Source: Phoronis ovalis
Taxonomy: Eukaryota; Phoronida; Phoronidae
DNA: 20,141 nt
Assembly: GCA_028565635.1 (NCBI GenBank)
Contig: JAOXYB010006901.1
Span: 1 to 20,141, forward strand
Direction of reading: 5' to 3'
The translations under genes and the position numbers were made by a program. This document shows positions 16,574 through 20,141 of the stretch, piece by piece (the first letter of the stretch is position 1; each line of letters starts with the position of its first letter). A model generated the notes under the pieces. The model was not told the DNA's origin. It saw only the letters and a program-made list of their open reading frames with translations, and searched no databases.

Positions 16574-18422
16574 ACTTTTAAGCCTTAAGTGCTTTAGACA
16601 AGCAGGCGTGCTAATTTTAGAGTTTATTTTTTATTTTTAGGAAATATCAAATAATTTAGAGTGTAAGCAACATTTCTACAAGCGTACATGTACTGACAAA
16701 CTTATATATTCCGCTTCGCTGCAGGTGGGACCCAGAACTCCCGACATATGCTTGAATTTGTGTATTTACTTCGATCGGTAGGAAATTAAATTGGACATGG
16801 TAATTTTAACTCAAGCGTGCTAGGATCTGACGCGGGCATTACAATTGAGTTACTGATACAGTGTAAAACTACTGGTCAGAGCTTATCAGATTGATACAAT
16901 ATAAGTGATATAGGTTTTATTTCAAAAATGAAAAGTACATATACAATATACAGAAGGTGTATAGATGAATATATGGTAATAAAGCACAACAATAGACTAA
17001 AAATAAACTCTAAAGTACATCACAATAGTTTAGTAGCACCAGGATAACTTTATTGTGACCTTACAATTATTAGTTTGATGAATCGATAAAGTTAAAATTC
17101 TTAAATTAGAAAATTAAACTTTTGTATACATCCAGCAGCAGGAGTTCAAGCCACATGAACAACCAACTGGTGGATTTTTTAGAGATTAATCACGGACTGA
17201 CTGTATCCAAAAACATCCCAACTATTTCGTGAATGTGGATAACGGCCTGCTTCAAATGATACCATCCTTCCTGGTTACCAAGAAAAAGAAAGATGACAAT
17301 TACAAACTATTCATACGTAAGCAAAATAATTAAAAATTAGTTTTACTTTTAGAAATATTAGTTGAATTTGTGAGAAAAAAAACTAAGTAATGAATAACCA
17401 GGATACACAAAATGTATATGATGAAAGATCAGAAAAAGGAAGTTCTGTGGTTTTCTGGTTTAAGGTTTTCAACATTTTCTTATTGTAATCGATCATCATA
17501 TAAATACGAAATATCAAATAAAGAATACATCCGATTGCTTCAATGATCTTATTTTGGGTAAACGAAACACAACAAATAAATTACAATCGCCAACGATGAT
17601 AGCATATAAATTAAAAACTTATGGTCCCAGAACATGAAACAATATGAACAAAATACAATGAACCTTTCAGACCAAGCTTCTATAAACAAAGGGGTGCAAT
17701 TTCTGCGAAGTGCGAAAGAAACGGCCCATTACAAAAGTTCTAACAGTTTATGTTGTCACGTGACTCTAGTCATATATGCATTTTGCCGATCTGAGAATAA
17801 TAATGTTATGATTTAATATAGATTAGATAAGGGTAATATAACGTACGCGATAATTAGAAATTTATAAATTTAATACTTTCTTCAAAATCCTTGCTCCCAC
17901 CTGTTAATTTTATTTTGATATAGATCTATTTAAAAATAGATTTTTTTTACAATTTACAAAAATGTTTTAAAAATACTAAAATTAATTAAAATATTTCAAA
18001 TATATTAGTTTAAACAATAAATATAATGTTTTGTCGATTGGTCAGATCCAAAAATTAAACAGTTAATAACAAAGGGCCAGAACACAAATACAAAACACCT
18101 GAGCGGGCAGGATCTATTATGTTACATATAAAGTTAGGTATTTCTATATCAGCAAATCACTACCACCAAATGATGATAACACTATAGTAAATGCGGCCTG
18201 GTGGGAAGAAACGACACTAATTTACAAAAACGGTCACCTTCTTACTGTATATGTGGTCCTGATGAAATCACATGATTAAAGTACAAAAAGTTATTGCCCA
18301 AAAATGGAAAATACACAAACACCCCCGAGATAACAAATATGTACTGTACTAAACTGGTTATGTAAAAAACAATCCTATTCTCCCCGCACCCGCTTCATTG
18401 GGTCAGAAAGGATTGTTTATTT
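16574..18422. other. Intergenic sequence, no confident gene
   Basis: AT-rich sequence with many stops in all frames. The only coding-like stretch is the weak minus-strand candidate at 17190-17270. A 60-codon frame at 17634-17816 has no recognisable domain and looks random. Confidence 0.5.
17190..17270 (-). other. Possible minus-strand terminal exon of unknown gene
   Basis: On the minus strand a strong pyrimidine tract and CAG (TTTCTTTTTCTTGGTAACCAG) precede 26 codons and a TGA. The peptide begins E-G-W-Y-H-L-K-Q-A-V-I-H-I-H and reads like a helical C-terminus. No partner exon was found and no family was recognised. Confidence 0.2.
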
Positions 18423-18523
18423 TGGATTTGAGGCTAAATTGTTCCAGAGTTTGGACAATATGTAAATCAAAGACTGAACTGGTAAACCTTTCTATGTAAA
18501 CATACCAGCTGTTAGATCTTGTT
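18423..18523 (+). repeat. Direct repeat, left copy
   Basis: The stretch from GATTTGAGGCTAAATT to GTTAGATCTTGTT recurs at about 19784-19890 with a few changes and a short insertion. The 1.36-kb spacing could mean a tandem duplication, or two copies of a short dispersed repeat. Confidence 0.75.
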
Positions 18524-19783
18524 GATCATGAGTGTCTGTGCTGCGTACAGGCACGGCTCAAATCACTTCTAATTTGTGGAGATCAGACTTTCTGTAAAAA
18601 AATTGAAGAAAAATTGATATTGTTATATTTCACTTCACTAACCCTTTCCTCAACTGTTAGCCAATCTACTTCTGCAGTTTATAAATGTTTTTGATATATG
18701 TCATGCATCATATAAAATATATGGCATTTTGGATTAATAGTGTCTTTAATTACCGATGTGAAGGCCAATTCTAATTAAATGGATCGTAAATCGATCTTTA
18801 GCCGGGTTTTGTTATCGGTTACTGATAAGGTATTTGTGTATATAAAGTACAATATCATATATCACATTGAATGTCAGATAACTAATTATAGAGGAGTTTA
18901 CATTGTGATAGCAAAGTAGTTCCTGGTAGCGATAACATTTAATATTTACAAGCAGTCTAAGGTACACCCTATGTCACCTTGTTTTTAAAATATTTGTAAA
19001 ATAATGCAAACTTTCTTTGCGGTTCAATATTGCCTCTGTTCCTACTCCATAAAGTTTTCACGAATTTTCAATGAGCTACCAATGCATGCCTTTTAATTTA
19101 AAAACGGCTGCAAGCTAATATTTACCCAAATATCCACATTTTACAGTAAAGACAGATTAATTCTCTTTGTTTCGTAATGTATACAGAACCAGCTTTTTGC
19201 AATAACTGGAGGAAAAATGAAACGTCCACTAAAACCCATACAGCAAACAGAAAACAGATGATGACCTAACATGAAAGGCTATAGGTTTTAGAAAAGAAAA
19301 AACAAGCAAAAAGAGGTAAAAAACAATCAAAAAAAGGGCGCCAAAAGAACATGCTTGCAACTCGGACTTAACAGACCCCAATTCTTAAGTGCGAGCATTG
19401 CATCCTGGGGGTACCCCGTCATCCCCCTCATGAAATAGTACATTTCAAATGTTTGCAATACATATTACAAATATTTTAAATGTATAGATTGCCAATAACT
19501 TCCCATCCTGTTTTCACTCTACTACAGCGTTTTGTACGCTATTATAATTCGTTTCCTAAAATTATGATGAAGTTTGTTTTATATACATTTGTGGAACGCA
19601 TAGTGAGATAAGATTGTTGTGGAAATGCCCAGGCAGCTGCAGTTATAGATGTCTCTTTGATTCTCTAGCAGGTTTAAAAGTTTAATAGGTTTTTAATTTA
19701 CAGATATTTCTTGCGTCTAGTGTGGAATATGTGTATCGATTAGTGTTAAATGTAGCAATGTATTTATATGTTTATATTTTTTT
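18524..19783. other. Intergenic sequence between direct repeats, nothing recognised
   Basis: AT-rich; no retroelement coding region or exon was recognised between the two repeat copies. Confidence 0.5.
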
Positions 19784-19890
19784 TTGATTTGAGGCTAAAT
19801 TAAAATTGTTCCAGAGTTTGGACAATCTGTAAATCAAAAACTGAACTGATAAACCTTTCTATGTAAACATCCTAGCTGTTACAACTTGTT
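19784..19890 (+). repeat. Direct repeat, right copy
   Basis: Matches 18423-18523 (shared words include TTCCAGAGTTTGGACAAT and AAACCTTTCTATGTAAACAT) and is followed by an AT-rich simple stretch to about 19916. Confidence 0.75.
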
Positions 19891-19944
19891 ATATATAAAT
19901 ATATGTATATATATACTTCGTACTTCAGCTTTAACAGCTCTATA

Positions 19945-20141
19945 GATAACCCGGGGGGGTGGTCAATATGAAAGTTGGTACGCATGTTCCAACAAAATTT
20001 CGCGTGAAACGGTATGTTTTTCGAACCGCCGGCGCGTAGCGCGCGTTACGTGCTTAGGGTCTGTTTTTTTGGCTAAAATCACGAAAAGGGGTGTTTTTTT
20101 GGAGGTGTGACACTTCTTAAGGGGTGTTGTTTGGAAGTTTC
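19945..20141. repeat. GC-rich repeat-like sequence at the right edge
   Basis: The composition changes abruptly: CCGGGGGGGTGG, then CCGCCGGCGCGTAGCGCGCG, then repeated GGGGTGTTTTTTTGG-like words near 20095 and 20129. This looks like the start of a dispersed or tandem repeat continuing beyond the window. Confidence 0.4.

Overview
The window is animal nuclear DNA: AT-rich, with compact exons in long introns, GT-AG junctions, phase-1 cysteine-rich extracellular modules, and introns crowded with short inverted-repeat elements. No bacterial operon features are present. The domain set and the style of the repeats suggest a marine invertebrate, most likely a mollusc such as a bivalve. That is inference; nothing here fixes the species.

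One gene runs on the + strand from before the left edge to a stop at 15964-15966. I reconstruct fifteen usable exons and one broken exon. In order they encode: a tandem run of calcium-binding EGF-like modules (1387-9330, seven usable exons plus the broken one); a six-cysteine sushi/CCP-like module (9555-9785); a linker over three exons (10545-13681) with a dibasic RRKR/S site and a CPEG...C tail; an ephrin-receptor-like (GCC2/GCC3) cysteine-rich module (13935-14090); one more EGF module (14503-14622); and a C-type lectin domain over two exons (14969-15178, 15752-15966). All junctions agree in phase, giving about 754 visible residues. There is no transmembrane segment after the lectin domain, so the product is probably a secreted matrix or recognition protein. 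The linker plus cysteine-rich module resembles SVEP1/polydom and SCUBE; the terminal lectin domain differs from both. The start codon and signal peptide lie left of the window.

The EGF region is actively rearranging. A two-exon module (A then B, about 1.34 kb) is tandemly duplicated across about 950-4390, and an extra A exon sits at 7297-7419. Copy A2 has lost its upstream splice acceptor, but a second AG six bases on has become a better one. Copy B2 has lost its last cysteine and its splice donor in a 15-bp deletion. Copy A4 is identical in its exon to A1, while its downstream intron is a mosaic of units 1 and 3, which suggests gene conversion.

The introns carry several inverted-repeat elements (1-822, 5140-5667, 10726-11050, 11102-11780, 12729-13125), a palindrome-rich block (5963-6120), a composite CA microsatellite (4389-4540) and a minus-strand island with TATA and polyadenylation motifs that resembles an LTR (8520-8710). 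After the gene's 3' UTR, 16574-20141 has no convincing gene: it holds a pair of 100-bp direct repeats, one weak minus-strand exon candidate and a GC-rich repeat at the right edge.
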